A stretch of DNA of 64,000 bases from Amorphoplanes digitatis (GCF_014205335.1 NZ_JACHNH010000001.1:248001-312000), one strand, 5' to 3'. Shown: positions 8,925 through 18,031, counted from the stretch's first letter. The notes: a model not told the origin generated them from the sequence alone. Translations and numbers: made by a program.

Positions 8925-9572
8925 TCAGCCGGTGACCGGCTCGCCGGTGATCATGTAGATCATCTGCTCGCCGGCGTTCACGGCGTGGTCGGCGTACCGC
9001 TCGTAGAAGCGGCCCAGCAGTGCGCCGTCGATCGCGGTCTCCGCGCCGTACGGCCAGTCGTCGTGCAGCAGCACCTTGAACAGGTCGCGCTCCAGGTCGT
9101 CCATGGCGTCGTCGTCCTTCTCCAGCTCCGCGGCCAGGTCGGCGTTGGGGCTGGCGAGAACTGTGGTGATCTTCTCGGCCATGCGGTCGGCGGCCTCGGC
9201 CATCTGCCGGAAGACGGGCCGCAGTTCGGCGGGCACCGCCGGCGACGGGTGCCGGCGCAGCGCGGTCTTCGCGACGTGCTCGGCCAGGTCGCCCATCCGC
9301 TCCAGGTCGGCGGAGATGTGCAGGGCGGTGATGAGCGTCCGCAGGTCGGAGGCGACCGGCGCCTGCCGGGCGATGCTGTCCGCCACCTTCGCCTCGACCT
9401 GGCGGTAGACCTCGTCGACCTCGGCGTCGCGTTCCATGACCGCGTTGGCTGCCTCCCGGTCGGCGGTCAGCAGGGCCGTTGTCGCCTTGCGCATCGCGGC
9501 GCGTACCGACTCGGCCATCGTCACCAACAGGCGGCTGACCTCCGTCAGGTCGGCCTGAAACTCCTCGCGCAT
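8925..9572 (-). CDS. phoU: Phosphate signalling protein PhoU
   Basis: PhoU damps signalling between the Pst phosphate transporter and the SenX3/PhoR kinase. The 215-residue protein is all-helical with two PhoU repeats. Repeat hallmarks include DLERMGDLAEHVAK in the first half and FYERYADHAVNAGEQMIYM in the second; the E-R-x-x-D pattern binds metal. It is transcribed away from senX3-regX3, as in Streptomyces (phoU versus phoRP). The shared upstream region has PHO-box-like repeats, so phosphate control by RegX3 is likely. Confidence 0.93.
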   Translation of the reverse strand: MREEFQADLTEVSRLLVTMAESVRAAMRKATTALLTADREAANAVMERDAEVDEVYRQVEAKVADSIARQAPVASDLRTLITALHISADLERMGDLAEHVAKTALRRHPSPAVPAELRPVFRQMAEAADRMAEKITTVLASPNADLAAELEKDDDAMDDLERDLFKVLLHDDWPYGAETAIDGALLGRFYERYADHAVNAGEQMIYMITGEPVTG

Positions 9573-9665
9573 GATTTCTCGTCCCGGGGGTTCGGGGCTG
9601 CCCTAATCGGGTCGGCAGCCTTTGTGAGCAGGGGTTGCTGAGGCAACGCTAGGGGTGCACGGCGG

Positions 9666-9710
9666 CCTGAACATGAACGGCGGTGAACGACGCCGGGCCG
9701 GGTGGTGAAC
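9666..9710 (-). promoter_or_regulatory. PHO-box-like repeats in the phoU/senX3 divergent region
   Basis: GGTGAAC occurs at 9682-9688 and 9704-9710, exactly 22 bases apart (two 11-base turns). Related TGAAC units lie at 9668-9672 and 9674-9678. On the minus strand these read GTTCACC, the core of the 11-bp PHO-box repeat bound by PhoP/RegX3. The middle 11-base unit is degenerate. A site controlling phoU, and perhaps senX3, is inferred. Confidence 0.5.
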
Positions 9711-9782
9711 ATTGCTCGAAGCACGCCGGGTTTGTCCGGCTGGACGTACGGTTCAGGTAAACAATGCCCCTACGATCGCAGC

Positions 9783-11090
9783 GTGAATCCGGTGTACGGC
9801 ATAACCCTCGCTCTCGCCGCCCTCGCCATCGGCGTGGTGGCCGGGTTCCTGCTGTCCAGGGCCCGCCCGGCCGGCTCGGCCGGACCGGAGCCCGACGACG
9901 CTCCGGCCGCCCGGCCGGCTGAGGGGGGACGAGAGATCGACACCGACGACGAGCGTACGGGCAAACACGGACTCAAGGGCCTCGGTCGCAAAAGCCTCGA
10001 CTCGCTGCGCGTCGGCGTCGTCGTGCTGGACGCCGATGACGAGCCCGTACTTGTCAACCCGGCGGCGCGGGCGATGGGGCTGCTGCGCTCCGGCGGCGCT
10101 CCCGGCACGATCGCGGCGCACCCGATCCTGCGTACGCTGGCCGGCCAGGTGCGGCGCACGGGCGTGCGCCGCGAGGTCGAGCTGGACCTGCCCCGGGGTC
10201 GCGCGGGCGGTGCGCACGCGCCGCTCGGGCTGCACCTGCGCGCCGTCGCCCTGAACGCAACCCACGTCGCCGTCGAGGCCGCGGACGTCACCGAATCGCA
10301 CCGGCTGGCCCGCGTCCGGCGTGACTTCGTGGCCAACGTCAGCCACGAGCTGAAGACCCCGATCGGCGCGCTCCAGCTGCTCGCCGAGGCGCTGCTGGAC
10401 GCCACCGAGCTGCCGGCCGCGGAGGCACTTGAGCAGTCCGAGGACCTGGTCGCCGCGCGCCGGTTCGCCGAGCGCATCCACCACGAGTCCGCCCGGATGG
10501 GCCGGCTCGTCAACGAGCTGCTCGAGCTGACCCGGCTACAGGGCGCGGAGCCGCTGCCCACCCCGGTGCCGGTCGCCCTGGACTGGGTCATCGCGGAGGT
10601 GATCGACCGGACCCGCACCACGGCGTCGGCAAAGGGCATCGAGGTCGTGTACGCCGGCCCGCGTGGCGCGACCGTGTACGGCAGCGACAGCCAGGTCGCC
10701 ACCGCCGTGAGCAACCTCGTCGAGAACGCGATCGCCTACTCGGGCGAGAACACCCGGGTGGCGCTGGCCATGCGCGAGGACGACGACTGGATCGAGATCG
10801 ACGTCACCGACGAGGGCATCGGCATCGCACCGCACGACGTCGACCGGATCTTCGAGCGCTTCTACCGCGCCGACCAGGCCCGCTCGCGCTCGACCGGCGG
10901 CACCGGGCTCGGCCTGGCCATCGTCAAGCACATCGCCACCAACCACGGCGGTCGCGTCGACGTGACCAGCACGCTCGGCGGTGGCTCGACATTCACTCTG
11001 CGCCTACCGGCGCGCCCCCCGGAGGTACCTATGCCGTTACCCCCGGCGATTGAGATCGAGTCCGGCGCGGCCGGGCTCCCTTCGGCCTGA
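9783..11090 (+). CDS. senX3: Sensor histidine kinase SenX3 (PhoR-type, phosphate sensing)
   Basis: The 435-residue kinase has one N-terminal membrane helix (about 5-24), an acidic linker, a PAS-like domain (about 70-170) and a kinase core. The phospho-accepting His188 is in NVSHELKTP, the N box is NLVENAIAYS, and the G boxes are DEGIGIAP and GTGLGLAIVKH. It activates RegX3 under phosphate starvation, with PhoU as brake. A TACGAT box (9771-9776) lies exactly 12 bases before the GTG, so the mRNA is probably leaderless; this supports the start over an upstream in-frame GTG (9702). regX3 follows 31 bases downstream. Confidence 0.93.
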   Translation: MNPVYGITLALAALAIGVVAGFLLSRARPAGSAGPEPDDAPAARPAEGGREIDTDDERTGKHGLKGLGRKSLDSLRVGVVVLDADDEPVLVNPAARAMGLLRSGGAPGTIAAHPILRTLAGQVRRTGVRREVELDLPRGRAGGAHAPLGLHLRAVALNATHVAVEAADVTESHRLARVRRDFVANVSHELKTPIGALQLLAEALLDATELPAAEALEQSEDLVAARRFAERIHHESARMGRLVNELLELTRLQGAEPLPTPVPVALDWVIAEVIDRTRTTASAKGIEVVYAGPRGATVYGSDSQVATAVSNLVENAIAYSGENTRVALAMREDDDWIEIDVTDEGIGIAPHDVDRIFERFYRADQARSRSTGGTGLGLAIVKHIATNHGGRVDVTSTLGGGSTFTLRLPARPPEVPMPLPPAIEIESGAAGLPSA

Positions 11091-11121
11091 AACAGGCCGG
11101 CCCCTAAGGAAGGAACCCCCA

Positions 11122-11805
11122 TTGGCTCGCGTGCTCGTGGTCGAGGATGAGGAGTCGTTCTCCGACGCTCTGTCGTACATGCTGCGCAAGGAGGGCTTCG
11201 AGGTATCGGTCGCACCGACCGGAACCTCGGCGCTGACGCAGTTCGACCGGACCGGCGCCGACATCGTCCTGCTGGACCTCATGTTGCCCGAGATGTCCGG
11301 CACCGAGGTGTGCCGGCAACTGCGGCAGCGCTCAAGCGTGCCGATCATCATGGTCACCGCACGGGACAGCGAGATCGACAAGGTCGTCGGCCTGGAGATC
11401 GGCGCGGACGACTACGTCACCAAGCCGTACTCGCCGCGCGAACTGGTCGCCCGGATCCGTGCGGTCCTGCGCCGCCAGGGCTCGGAGCCGGCCGAGGTGA
11501 CGACGCCGACGCTGGCGGCGGGCCCGGTCCGGATGGACGTGGAACGGCACGTGGTGACCGTGGACGGCACGGGAGTGCAGCTGCCGCTCAAGGAGTTCGA
11601 GCTGCTCGAACTCCTGCTGCGCAACGCCGGCCGGGTGCTGACCCGCGGTCAGCTGATCGACCGCGTCTGGGGCGCCGACTACGTCGGCGACACGAAGACC
11701 CTGGACGTGCACGTCAAGCGGTTGCGCTCCAAGGTGGAGCCGGAGCCGTCGGCCCCGCGTTACATCGTCACCGTGCGTGGTCTGGGCTACAAGTTCGAGC
11801 CGTGA
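11122..11805 (+). CDS. regX3: Response regulator RegX3 (OmpR/PhoB family)
   Basis: The 227-residue regulator has a receiver domain (1-118) with phospho-acceptor Asp52 (LLDLMLP) and Lys101 (VTKPYS), and a winged-helix DNA-binding domain (about 130-226) containing [15 protein letters not shown] and GYKFEP at the end. It binds PHO boxes to control phosphate uptake and stress genes. The start is a TTG preceded by AAGGAAGGAA; the next candidate, GTG 11131, would remove three conserved residues. Its last 19 bases overlap the convergent downstream gene. Confidence 0.93.
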   Translation: MARVLVVEDEESFSDALSYMLRKEGFEVSVAPTGTSALTQFDRTGADIVLLDLMLPEMSGTEVCRQLRQRSSVPIIMVTARDSEIDKVVGLEIGADDYVTKPYSPRELVARIRAVLRRQGSEPAEVTTPTLAAGPVRMDVERHVVTVDGTGVQLPLKEFELLELLLRNAGRVLTRGQLIDRVWGADYVGDTKTLDVHVKRLRSKVEPEPSAPRYIVTVRGLGYKFEP

Positions 11806-12668
11806 GTGGGTGCCGCCGGGCCTCGCCCGGCGCGCTTCTGCGGTGCCCGGGCCGCCTCCGCGGCGACCGTCGCCGGGTGCGGCGCGGCAAGCGGCGACCG
11901 CAGCCTGACGTCGCAGAGCCGGGCCAGTTCGTCGTAGGCGTCCTGGCCGATCAGCGCGACCAGTTCCGGCGCGTACGTCCGGTACATCGGCTCGGTGCCG
12001 ACGTGCGCGTCCGGCGAGGAAGTGCACCACCAGTCGAGGTCGTGCCCGCCGGGTCCCCAGCCGCGCCGGTCGAACTCGGTGAGCGTGGACAGCAGGTACT
12101 TGCTGCCGTCCGGCCGCTTGGTCCAGTCCTGCTCGCGGCGCACCGGTAGCTGCCAGCACACGTCCGGCTTGTAGGTCAGCGGGTGCACCCCGTCGCGCAG
12201 CGCCTGTGCGTGCAGCGCGCAGCCGCCGCCCCCGGCGAAGTCGGCGTCGTTGAGGAAGACGCACGGCCCGTCGGCGGACTGCGTCGCCGTGCGCCGGGCC
12301 GGCTTGGCGCCGTCGACGGTGTCCATCTCGGTGTAGTTCTTGAACCCGCGCCGGTAGTGCTGCCAGGTCTCGGGCGTCAGCCGGGCCGCAGCGCTCTTGG
12401 TCCGGTTCTCGTCGTCGGCGTCGGTGAAGAACGCGCCGTGCGAGCAGCAGCCGTCCTGCGGGCGGCCGGCGATGATGCCGTGGCAGGCCGACCCGAACAC
12501 GCAGGTCCACCGCGACAGCAGCCAGGTCAGGTCGGCGCGGACCACGTGCTGGTCGTCGGCCGGGTCGGTGAACTCGATCCATTCACGGGGAAAGTCCAGG
12601 GAGACCTCGCGGCCGCGGGCGGCGGCCGCCTCGTCCATCACGATGCGAATCTGGGTGCGGCGGCTCAC
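11787..12668 (-). CDS. Conserved Cys-rich actinobacterial protein (Rv0495c-like)
   Basis: This 293-residue protein has no assigned function. It carries many conserved-looking Cys in short motifs: [37 protein letters not shown], plus a late RLCDVRL. The layout suggests metal or Fe-S binding. Its position downstream of regX3 and upstream of the TIM-barrel gene equals that of Rv0495c in M. tuberculosis. TACGCT lies 13 bases before the GTG start, suggesting a leaderless transcript. The last 35 residues are Ala/Pro-rich. The 3' end overlaps regX3 by 19 bases, tail to tail. Confidence 0.7.
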   Translation of the reverse strand: MSRRTQIRIVMDEAAAARGREVSLDFPREWIEFTDPADDQHVVRADLTWLLSRWTCVFGSACHGIIAGRPQDGCCSHGAFFTDADDENRTKSAAARLTPETWQHYRRGFKNYTEMDTVDGAKPARRTATQSADGPCVFLNDADFAGGGGCALHAQALRDGVHPLTYKPDVCWQLPVRREQDWTKRPDGSKYLLSTLTEFDRRGWGPGGHDLDWWCTSSPDAHVGTEPMYRTYAPELVALIGQDAYDELARLCDVRLRSPLAAPHPATVAAEAARAPQKRAGRGPAAPTHGSNL

Positions 12669-12780
12669 CTGCGACAGCGTACGCGCGTGGGTGACCGCCG
12701 CCCGTCAAGGCGTCTGGTTTGCCACTGTTTACCCCGACGGAGGACCCGGCGGGCGTGCCGGACGGGTCTACCCTTGACCG

Positions 12781-13602
12781 GTGGCCTTCCGTGTCCCCGT
12801 TCTCCTGTCCAGTTCCTCCGTCTTCCCCGAGCCGACCGCCGCGGCATTCGAGATGGCGGCGACGGTGGGCTATGACGGTGTCGAGGTCATGGTCTGGACC
12901 GACGCCGTAAGCCAGGACGCCGGTGCCCTCCAGGGCCTCGCCGCCCACTACGGCGTGCCGGTCCTCTCGGTGCACGCGCCCTGCCTGCTGGTGACCCAGC
13001 GGGTCTGGAGCCCGGACCCGTGGGAGCGGCTCAACCGCGCCGCCGGGCTGGCCGAGGCGCTTGGCGCGCCGACCGTTGTCGTGCACCCGCCCTTCACCTG
13101 GCAGCGCGACTATGCCCGCAACTTCGCCGCCGGCCTGGCCAAGGTGCAGACCCGGCACCCGGACACGAGCTTCGCGATCGAGAACATGTACCCCGTGCGG
13201 ATGGCGGGCCGGAACTTCGTGCCGTACGTGCCGGGGTGGGATCCGACCGAGGCAGGCTACGACGCGTACACGCTCGACCTGTCGCACGCCGCCGCCTCGC
13301 GGACGGACTCGCTGGTCATGGCCGACCGGATGGGCTCGGGCCTCAAGCACGTGCACCTGGGCGACGGCACCGGCGAGGGCCGCGACGAGCACCTGGTGCC
13401 GGGGCGCGGTAACCAGCCCTGTGCCGAGTTGCTGCGGTCGCTGGCGGGCCGGGGCTTCCGGGGCTCGGTGGCGCTGGAGGTCTCCACCCGCAAGGTGACA
13501 AGCCGCGCGGTCCGCGAGGCGGACCTGCGGGAGTCACTCGCCTTCGCCCGGCACCACCTCGCGCCGGCCGCCTCGGCGACCCCGGCGGTTACGCGGGGGT
13601 GA
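12781..13602 (+). CDS. Sugar phosphate isomerase/epimerase-like TIM-barrel protein (Rv0498-like)
   Basis: The 273-residue protein belongs to the xylose isomerase-like TIM barrel family (PF01261). Metal-ligand-type motifs are visible: [31 protein letters not shown] and KHVHLGDG. The substrate is unknown. In mycobacteria the equivalent gene (Rv0498) sits in the same neighbourhood. A TACCCT box (12769-12774) exactly 12 bases before the GTG indicates a leaderless mRNA and fixes the start. The 3' end overlaps the convergent CGNR gene by 14 bases. Confidence 0.8.
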   Translation: MAFRVPVLLSSSSVFPEPTAAAFEMAATVGYDGVEVMVWTDAVSQDAGALQGLAAHYGVPVLSVHAPCLLVTQRVWSPDPWERLNRAAGLAEALGAPTVVVHPPFTWQRDYARNFAAGLAKVQTRHPDTSFAIENMYPVRMAGRNFVPYVPGWDPTEAGYDAYTLDLSHAAASRTDSLVMADRMGSGLKHVHLGDGTGEGRDEHLVPGRGNQPCAELLRSLAGRGFRGSVALEVSTRKVTSRAVREADLRESLAFARHHLAPAASATPAVTRG

Positions 13603-14125
13603 GCGTCGCGGCGCGCTTGCGGGCGCGGTGCGCCGCCACGTGCGAACGGGTCGCGCAGCGCTCGGAGCAGAAGCGCCGGCAGTTGTTGGACGACGTGTCG
13701 AGGTAGACGTTGCCGCAGCGCTCGTCGGCGCAGATGCCGAAGCGGGCGCTGCCGTACTCGCACAGCCACACGGACAGGCCCCAGACGGCGCCGGCCAGAT
13801 ATTCCGAGCTCACGGACGCGCCGCGGCTGGTGACGTGCATGTGCCAGTCGGAGGCGTCGTGCCCGGAGATGCGTGGCTGCACCGGATATGCCTCGAGGAG
13901 GGCGTTCAGCTCCGTGACGACCTCGGCGTCGCGGCCCGTGGTGCCGTACTCGAAGATGTCGCGCAGCCGGCGCTGTGCGCGGCGGAACGACCCGAGGTCC
14001 TTCTCCCCGACCTCGTCGCGCATCCAGACAAGATCCTCGTTGAACAGGGATCTGAGCCCGTCGAGATCGCCGAGCCCGACGTTGACCAGCTCGACCGCCG
14101 TACGCGCGTACGCATCGAAGTTCAC
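13589..14125 (-). CDS. CGNR zinc-finger regulator (ABATE domain)
   Basis: The 178-residue protein has an N-terminal ABATE-like domain (about 1-125) and a C-terminal CGNR zinc finger: [20 protein letters not shown] then FCSERC, giving four Cys ligands. CGNR proteins are putative transcription regulators with a stress-related sensor domain. TACGGT (14132-14137) lies 12 bases before the GTG start on this strand, so the transcript is probably leaderless. It is divergent from proline dehydrogenase (78 bases apart), which could be its target, though nothing in the sequence proves this. Confidence 0.8.
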   Translation of the reverse strand: MNFDAYARTAVELVNVGLGDLDGLRSLFNEDLVWMRDEVGEKDLGSFRRAQRRLRDIFEYGTTGRDAEVVTELNALLEAYPVQPRISGHDASDWHMHVTSRGASVSSEYLAGAVWGLSVWLCEYGSARFGICADERCGNVYLDTSSNNCRRFCSERCATRSHVAAHRARKRAATLTPA

Positions 14126-14203
14126 CCGATAACCGTAGCCTCACCTCGGGCGACAACACAGCTCCGCGGCGACTGGCGCGGCTACGAAGGATACGCTCGG
14201 ACC

Positions 14204-15124
14204 ATGCTCCGTTCCGTCTTTCTCGCCGCCGCCGGGTCGTCCCGGATGGAGCGGCTGGTCTCCACCGCCCCGGTCACCAAAGGCATCGTCCGTCGATTCG
14301 TCGCCGGCGAGGGTGTCGACGACGCCCTGCGCACGAGCCGCGAGCTCGCCGACGACGGCCTCGGGATCAGCCTCGACTACCTGGGCGAGGACACCCTCAC
14401 GGCGGAGCAGGCGACCGCTACCCGCGACCAGTACCTGACCCTGCTGGGCCGGCTCAAGGCCGCGGGGCTCACGCCGGCGGCCGAGGTCAGCGTGAAGCTG
14501 TCCGCGCTGGGGCAGAAGGTCGACGACCGGATGGCGTACGAGTACGCGCGGGAGATCTGCGCCGCGGCCGCCGACGCCGGCACCACGGTCACGCTGGACG
14601 CCGAGGACCACACCACCACGGACTCGACGCTGGAGATCCTCGCCGAGCTGCGCAAGGACCACCCGTCGACCGGTGCGGTGCTACAGGCGTACCTGCGCCG
14701 GACCGAGGGGGACTGCCGCGAGCTGGCCACCTCGGGGTCGCGAGTGCGGCTCTGCAAGGGCGCCTATGCGGAGCCCGAGTCGGTCGCGTTCCAGTCGGCG
14801 CTCGACGTCGACAAGGCGTACGTGCGCTGCCTCAACATCCTGATGTCCGGCGACGGCTACCCGATGATCGCGACGCACGACCCGCGGCTGATCGCCATCG
14901 CCGAGGACCGGGCGCGCTGGTTCGACCGCTCGGCCGACGAGTTCGAGATCCAGATGCTCTACGGCACCCGCCCGGAGGAGCAGACCCGGCTCGCCGCCGT
15001 CGGCCACAACGTGCGCGTCTACGTCCCCTACGGCGACCAGTGGTACGGCTACCTGATGCGCCGCCTGGCCGAGCGCCCGGCAAATGTGGCGTTCTTCGGC
15101 AAAGCACTCGTTAGTCGGAAGTAA
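14204..15124 (+). CDS. Proline dehydrogenase (monofunctional)
   Basis: The enzyme oxidises proline to pyrroline-5-carboxylate with FAD, feeding electrons to the respiratory chain. The 306-residue barrel shows VSVKLSALG, VTLDAEDH, LQAYLRRTEGDC, RLCKGAYAEPESVAF and IATHDPRL, as well as EIQMLYGTR; these line the FAD and substrate sites. There is no pyrroline-5-carboxylate dehydrogenase domain. TACGCT lies 12 bases before the ATG, so it is probably leaderless. The gene occupies the place taken by proC in M. tuberculosis. Confidence 0.92.
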   Translation: MLRSVFLAAAGSSRMERLVSTAPVTKGIVRRFVAGEGVDDALRTSRELADDGLGISLDYLGEDTLTAEQATATRDQYLTLLGRLKAAGLTPAAEVSVKLSALGQKVDDRMAYEYAREICAAAADAGTTVTLDAEDHTTTDSTLEILAELRKDHPSTGAVLQAYLRRTEGDCRELATSGSRVRLCKGAYAEPESVAFQSALDVDKAYVRCLNILMSGDGYPMIATHDPRLIAIAEDRARWFDRSADEFEIQMLYGTRPEEQTRLAAVGHNVRVYVPYGDQWYGYLMRRLAERPANVAFFGKALVSRK

Positions 15125-15142
15125 GTCATCTTTCGGGGTAAA

Positions 15143-15162
15143 ACGCGCCTCATGTGGCGTGT
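15143..15162 (+). terminator. Weak hairpin after proline dehydrogenase
   Basis: Arms ACGCGCC and GGCGTGT (one G-U) with a 6-base loop lie 19 bases after the stop, and a T-run follows about 10 bases later. The short stem makes this tentative. Confidence 0.35.
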
Positions 15163-15312
15163 CGGCTTGACTTTTTGTGGTTATTTCACGGAACGCATCG
15201 CCTTGGTCACAACAGTCTCGATACCGTACTGATGACACGCGCGCCCGCCCGCCGCGGCGCAAGGCCTGACCGGCCGCGGCGGAGGCGCCTGCGAAAGGAT
15301 CGGTGCGAGGAG

Positions 15313-15525
15313 ATGACGGGTCCAGCCCAAGCCGAGGAGCGCCTCGCAGAGGTGCGCTTCCTGACCGTGGCCGAGGTCGCCGCGCTCATGCGGGTATCCA
15401 AGATGACCGTCTACCGGCTCGTGCACGGCGGTGAACTGAGCGCCGTGCGTGTCGGTCGCTCGTTCCGCGTACCGGAGCACGCCGTCCACACGTATCTGCG
15501 CGGAGCGTTCAGTCAAACCGCCTGA
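15313..15525 (+). CDS. Excisionase-type (MerR-like) helix-turn-helix protein, Rv0500A-like
   Basis: The 70-residue protein is one HTH_17/excisionase domain: FLTVAEVAALMRVSKMTVYRLVHGG followed by the wing SAVRVGRSFRVPEHAV. The wing Arg residues contact DNA in related BldC/excisionase proteins. It equals Rv0500A in both sequence pattern and position, being followed by bS22 and the epimerase. No phage genes are near, so it is a housekeeping DNA-binding protein rather than a real excisionase. ATG 15313 is chosen because the preceding in-frame sequence is low-complexity Arg-rich; AAGGA lies about 13 bases upstream. Confidence 0.85.
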   Translation: MTGPAQAEERLAEVRFLTVAEVAALMRVSKMTVYRLVHGGELSAVRVGRSFRVPEHAVHTYLRGAFSQTA

Positions 15526-15701
15526 CCCCGGGGCCGTGTTGGTCCTGGGTCCGCCGGGCCGCTACGCTGGAGCGGTTCGCCCCCTGATATCCGCGTGCGT
15601 CCAAACGGCGCCGGGTGCGGGGCGAGCCGCCGTCAAGCTCGGTCGGGTGCGCCTGCGGGTGTGCAGGGACCGGCCCCACATGGTTTCGAGAGGCATTTCG
15701 T

Positions 15702-15803
15702 ATGGGCTCCGTGGTCAAGAAGCGTCGCAAGCGTATGGCGAAGAAGAAGCACCGTAAGCTGCTGCGCAAGACCCGCGTCCAGCGTCGCCGTCTCGGCAAG
15801 TGA
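15702..15803 (+). CDS. 30S ribosomal protein bS22 (AURKAIP1/COX24 family)
   Basis: This 33-residue, extremely basic protein ([17 protein letters not shown] at its start) matches the small ribosomal protein bS22 seen in mycobacterial 30S structures, encoded by Rv0500B. GAGAGG lies about 8 bases upstream of the ATG. Its neighbours are the same as in M. tuberculosis (Rv0500A upstream, galE2-like gene downstream). A hairpin directly after the stop may separate it from the epimerase gene. Confidence 0.93.
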   Translation: MGSVVKKRRKRMAKKKHRKLLRKTRVQRRRLGK

Positions 15804-15808
15804 TCACC

Positions 15809-15829
15809 GGCCGGGCGTGACGCCCGGCC
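15809..15829 (+). terminator. Hairpin after the bS22 gene
   Basis: A 9-bp perfect stem GGCCGGGCG with a TGA loop lies 6 bases after the bS22 stop. It probably terminates part of the transcription before the epimerase gene. Confidence 0.55.
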
Positions 15830-15872
15830 AGCTCACTTGCACCCAGCACCGCCGCATGCGAAAGGCGCGCCC

Positions 15873-16979
15873 GTGGTGACGTCCATGCCCGCGGCCCCGC
15901 CGAGGGTCGTCGTGGTCACCGGGGTAAGTCGATTCCTCGGTGCCCGCGTTGCGTCCCGGCTTGCCGCGGACCCTCGCGTCGAACGTGTCATCGGCCTGGA
16001 TCCGCACGAACCGTCGCCGGCCCTGTCGGGCCTGCTGACGGACGTCGAGCTGATCCAGGCCGACGCGCGCGCCTCGGCCGGTGTCCTCGCCGAGCTGGGC
16101 GCCGAGGTGATCGTGCACCTGGCGGTCACCAGCGCGCCCGACCCCGACGGCGGCGGCCGCTCGGCGATGAAGGAACAGAACGTCATCGGCACCATGCAGC
16201 TGCTCGCCGGCGCGCAGAGCGCCGGGAAGCTGCGCAAGCTGGTGGTGCGCTCCTCGACGGCCGCGTACGGCGCCTCGTTCCGCGATCCGGCCGTCTTCAC
16301 CGAGGACACCGAGCCCCGGGCCGTGCCCCGCGGTTCGTTCGCCCGGGACATCCTCGACATCGAGGGTTACGTGCGCGGCTTCCGCCGGCGGCGTCCCGAG
16401 GTCGGCGCCACCGTGCTGCGGTTCGCGCCGTTCATCAGCTCGACCGCCGAGACGTCGCTGACCCGCTACTTCTCTCAGCCGCTGGTGCCCACCGTGCTGG
16501 GCCGCGACGCCCGGCTCCAGTTCGTGCACGTCGACGACGCGCTGGAGATCCTGCACCGGTCCGTGGTCGAGGACCACCCGGGCACGTTCAACGTGGCCGG
16601 CGAGGGCGTTCTCGCGCTCTCCCAGGCCGTGCGCCGGGCCGGCCGGATCTCGCTGCCGCTGCCCGAGGGCACGCTGTCGTCGGTCGCCGCGGTCGCCCGC
16701 AACGTCGGCATCGGCCAGATCGGACTGGACCAGATCGACCTGTTCGTGCACGGCCGGGTGGTCGACACGACCCGCCTGGTCAGGGAGTTCGGGTTCGCGC
16801 CGCGCTCCACCGCCGCCGCCTTCGACGACTTCATCAACGGGCACCGCAACGGCGCGTCGCTGAGCGCCGACCGGCTGGCCGCCGCGGAGCGGGCCATCCT
16901 CGACGGCATCCGCCGGGTCCGGGCCGCGGCGACGCAGGACGTCGCGGCGACGCAGGACCAGGAGCGCGTGCAGCTATGA
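15873..16979 (+). CDS. NAD-dependent epimerase/dehydratase family protein (Rv0501 galE2-like)
   Basis: The protein (about 368 residues) is an extended SDR. It shows the Rossmann loop VVVTGVSRFLGARVA, VHLAVTS, the active-site Ser region VRSSTAAYG, and a possible substrate strand RFAPFISS. The canonical Tyr-x3-Lys is not obvious: after SFARD the sequence reads DIEGYVRGF, so the catalytic Tyr may lack its Lys partner. Substrate is unknown. GTG 15873 has GAAAGG 8 bases upstream. The stop overlaps the acyltransferase start (ATGA), so the two are coupled, as in Rv0501-Rv0502. Confidence 0.8.
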   Translation: MVTSMPAAPPRVVVVTGVSRFLGARVASRLAADPRVERVIGLDPHEPSPALSGLLTDVELIQADARASAGVLAELGAEVIVHLAVTSAPDPDGGGRSAMKEQNVIGTMQLLAGAQSAGKLRKLVVRSSTAAYGASFRDPAVFTEDTEPRAVPRGSFARDILDIEGYVRGFRRRRPEVGATVLRFAPFISSTAETSLTRYFSQPLVPTVLGRDARLQFVHVDDALEILHRSVVEDHPGTFNVAGEGVLALSQAVRRAGRISLPLPEGTLSSVAAVARNVGIGQIGLDQIDLFVHGRVVDTTRLVREFGFAPRSTAAAFDDFINGHRNGASLSADRLAAAERAILDGIRRVRAAATQDVAATQDQERVQL

Positions 16980-18031
16980 CCCAGGACGAGTTTCATGCGG
17001 CGCTGCCCGGGCACTCCGACTTCGAGCTGCCCGTCGCCGCGCCGGGTAAGCCGTTGAACGGCCGGCGACCCGGCCGGCGGCCCGCCCGCGAGGCGGCCGA
17101 GACCCCGTCCGCCCCGGACCTGGTCGGCTCGGACACCCCGCAGGAGCCGGCCGCCGAACCGGAGACGGCGACGGAGCCCGTCGGCGTGGTCGACGTTTGG
17201 GACCAGCGGGTGGCGAGCGGGCTCGCCTTCCTCCGGCGGCGGCTGGCCGGCACCTACGAGATCGACGACTTCGGCTTCGATCCCGAGCTCACCGACGCCG
17301 TCTTCCACCCGATGCTGAAGGTGCTCTACCGGGACTGGTTCCGCACCGAGGTCTTCGGCATCGAGAACGTCCCGGAGTTCGACGGCGGGCTCGTCGTCGG
17401 CAATCACTCCGGCACGGTGGCGCTCGACGCGCTCATGCTCACGGTCGCCCTGCGGGACAAGCACCCGCAGGACCGGCATCTGCGGCTGCTCGGCGCCGAC
17501 CTGGTGTTCCGCATGCCGGTGCTGTCCGAACTGGCCCGCAAGGCCGGCGCGACGGTGGCCTGCAACCCGGACGCCGAGCGGCTGATGCGCGAGGGCGAAC
17601 TGGTCGGCGTCTTCCCCGAGGGCTTCAAGGGCATCGGCAAGCACTATTCGGAGCGCTACAAGCTACAGCGCTTCGGCCGGGGCGGGTTCGTCTCCGCGGC
17701 GCTGCGCACCGGTACCCCGATCATCCCGGTCGCCATCGTCGGCGCCGAGGAGATCTATCCGATCATCGCCGATCTCAAGCCGCTGGCCCGGCTGCTCGGC
17801 ATGCCGTACTTCCCGGTGACGCCGACGTTCCCGTGGCTCGGGCCGCTCGGCCTGGTCCCGCTGCCCAGCAAGTGGCTCATCGAGTTCTGCCCGCCGATCC
17901 CGACGGCGCACCTCACCGAGCACGCGGACGATCCGATGATCGTCTACAACCTCGCCGACGAGGTGCGCGAGACCATTCAGGCAACGATTCATTCCCTTTT
18001 GGAGAAGCGTCCGGACCCGTTCGGCCGCTAA
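16976..18031 (+). CDS. 1-acylglycerol-3-phosphate acyltransferase-like protein (PlsC domain, Rv0502)
   Basis: The 351-residue protein has a disordered Pro/Ala-rich N-terminal 70 residues and then a PlsC domain. The catalytic motif NHSGTVALD (H-x4-D type) is near residue 142, and the acyl-acceptor motif VFPEGFKG near 207. It likely acylates lysophosphatidate or another lipid at the inner membrane. It overlaps the preceding epimerase gene by four bases, and this pair is conserved in mycobacteria (Rv0501/Rv0502). The exact acceptor cannot be told from sequence. Confidence 0.85.
   Translation: MTQDEFHAALPGHSDFELPVAAPGKPLNGRRPGRRPAREAAETPSAPDLVGSDTPQEPAAEPETATEPVGVVDVWDQRVASGLAFLRRRLAGTYEIDDFGFDPELTDAVFHPMLKVLYRDWFRTEVFGIENVPEFDGGLVVGNHSGTVALDALMLTVALRDKHPQDRHLRLLGADLVFRMPVLSELARKAGATVACNPDAERLMREGELVGVFPEGFKGIGKHYSERYKLQRFGRGGFVSAALRTGTPIIPVAIVGAEEIYPIIADLKPLARLLGMPYFPVTPTFPWLGPLGLVPLPSKWLIEFCPPIPTAHLTEHADDPMIVYNLADEVRETIQATIHSLLEKRPDPFGR

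Noticed and set aside
15313..15525. Phage or plasmid excisionase
   Set aside because: Although the domain is excisionase-like, gene order equals the conserved Rv0500A-bS22-galE2 block and no integrase or attachment site is visible.
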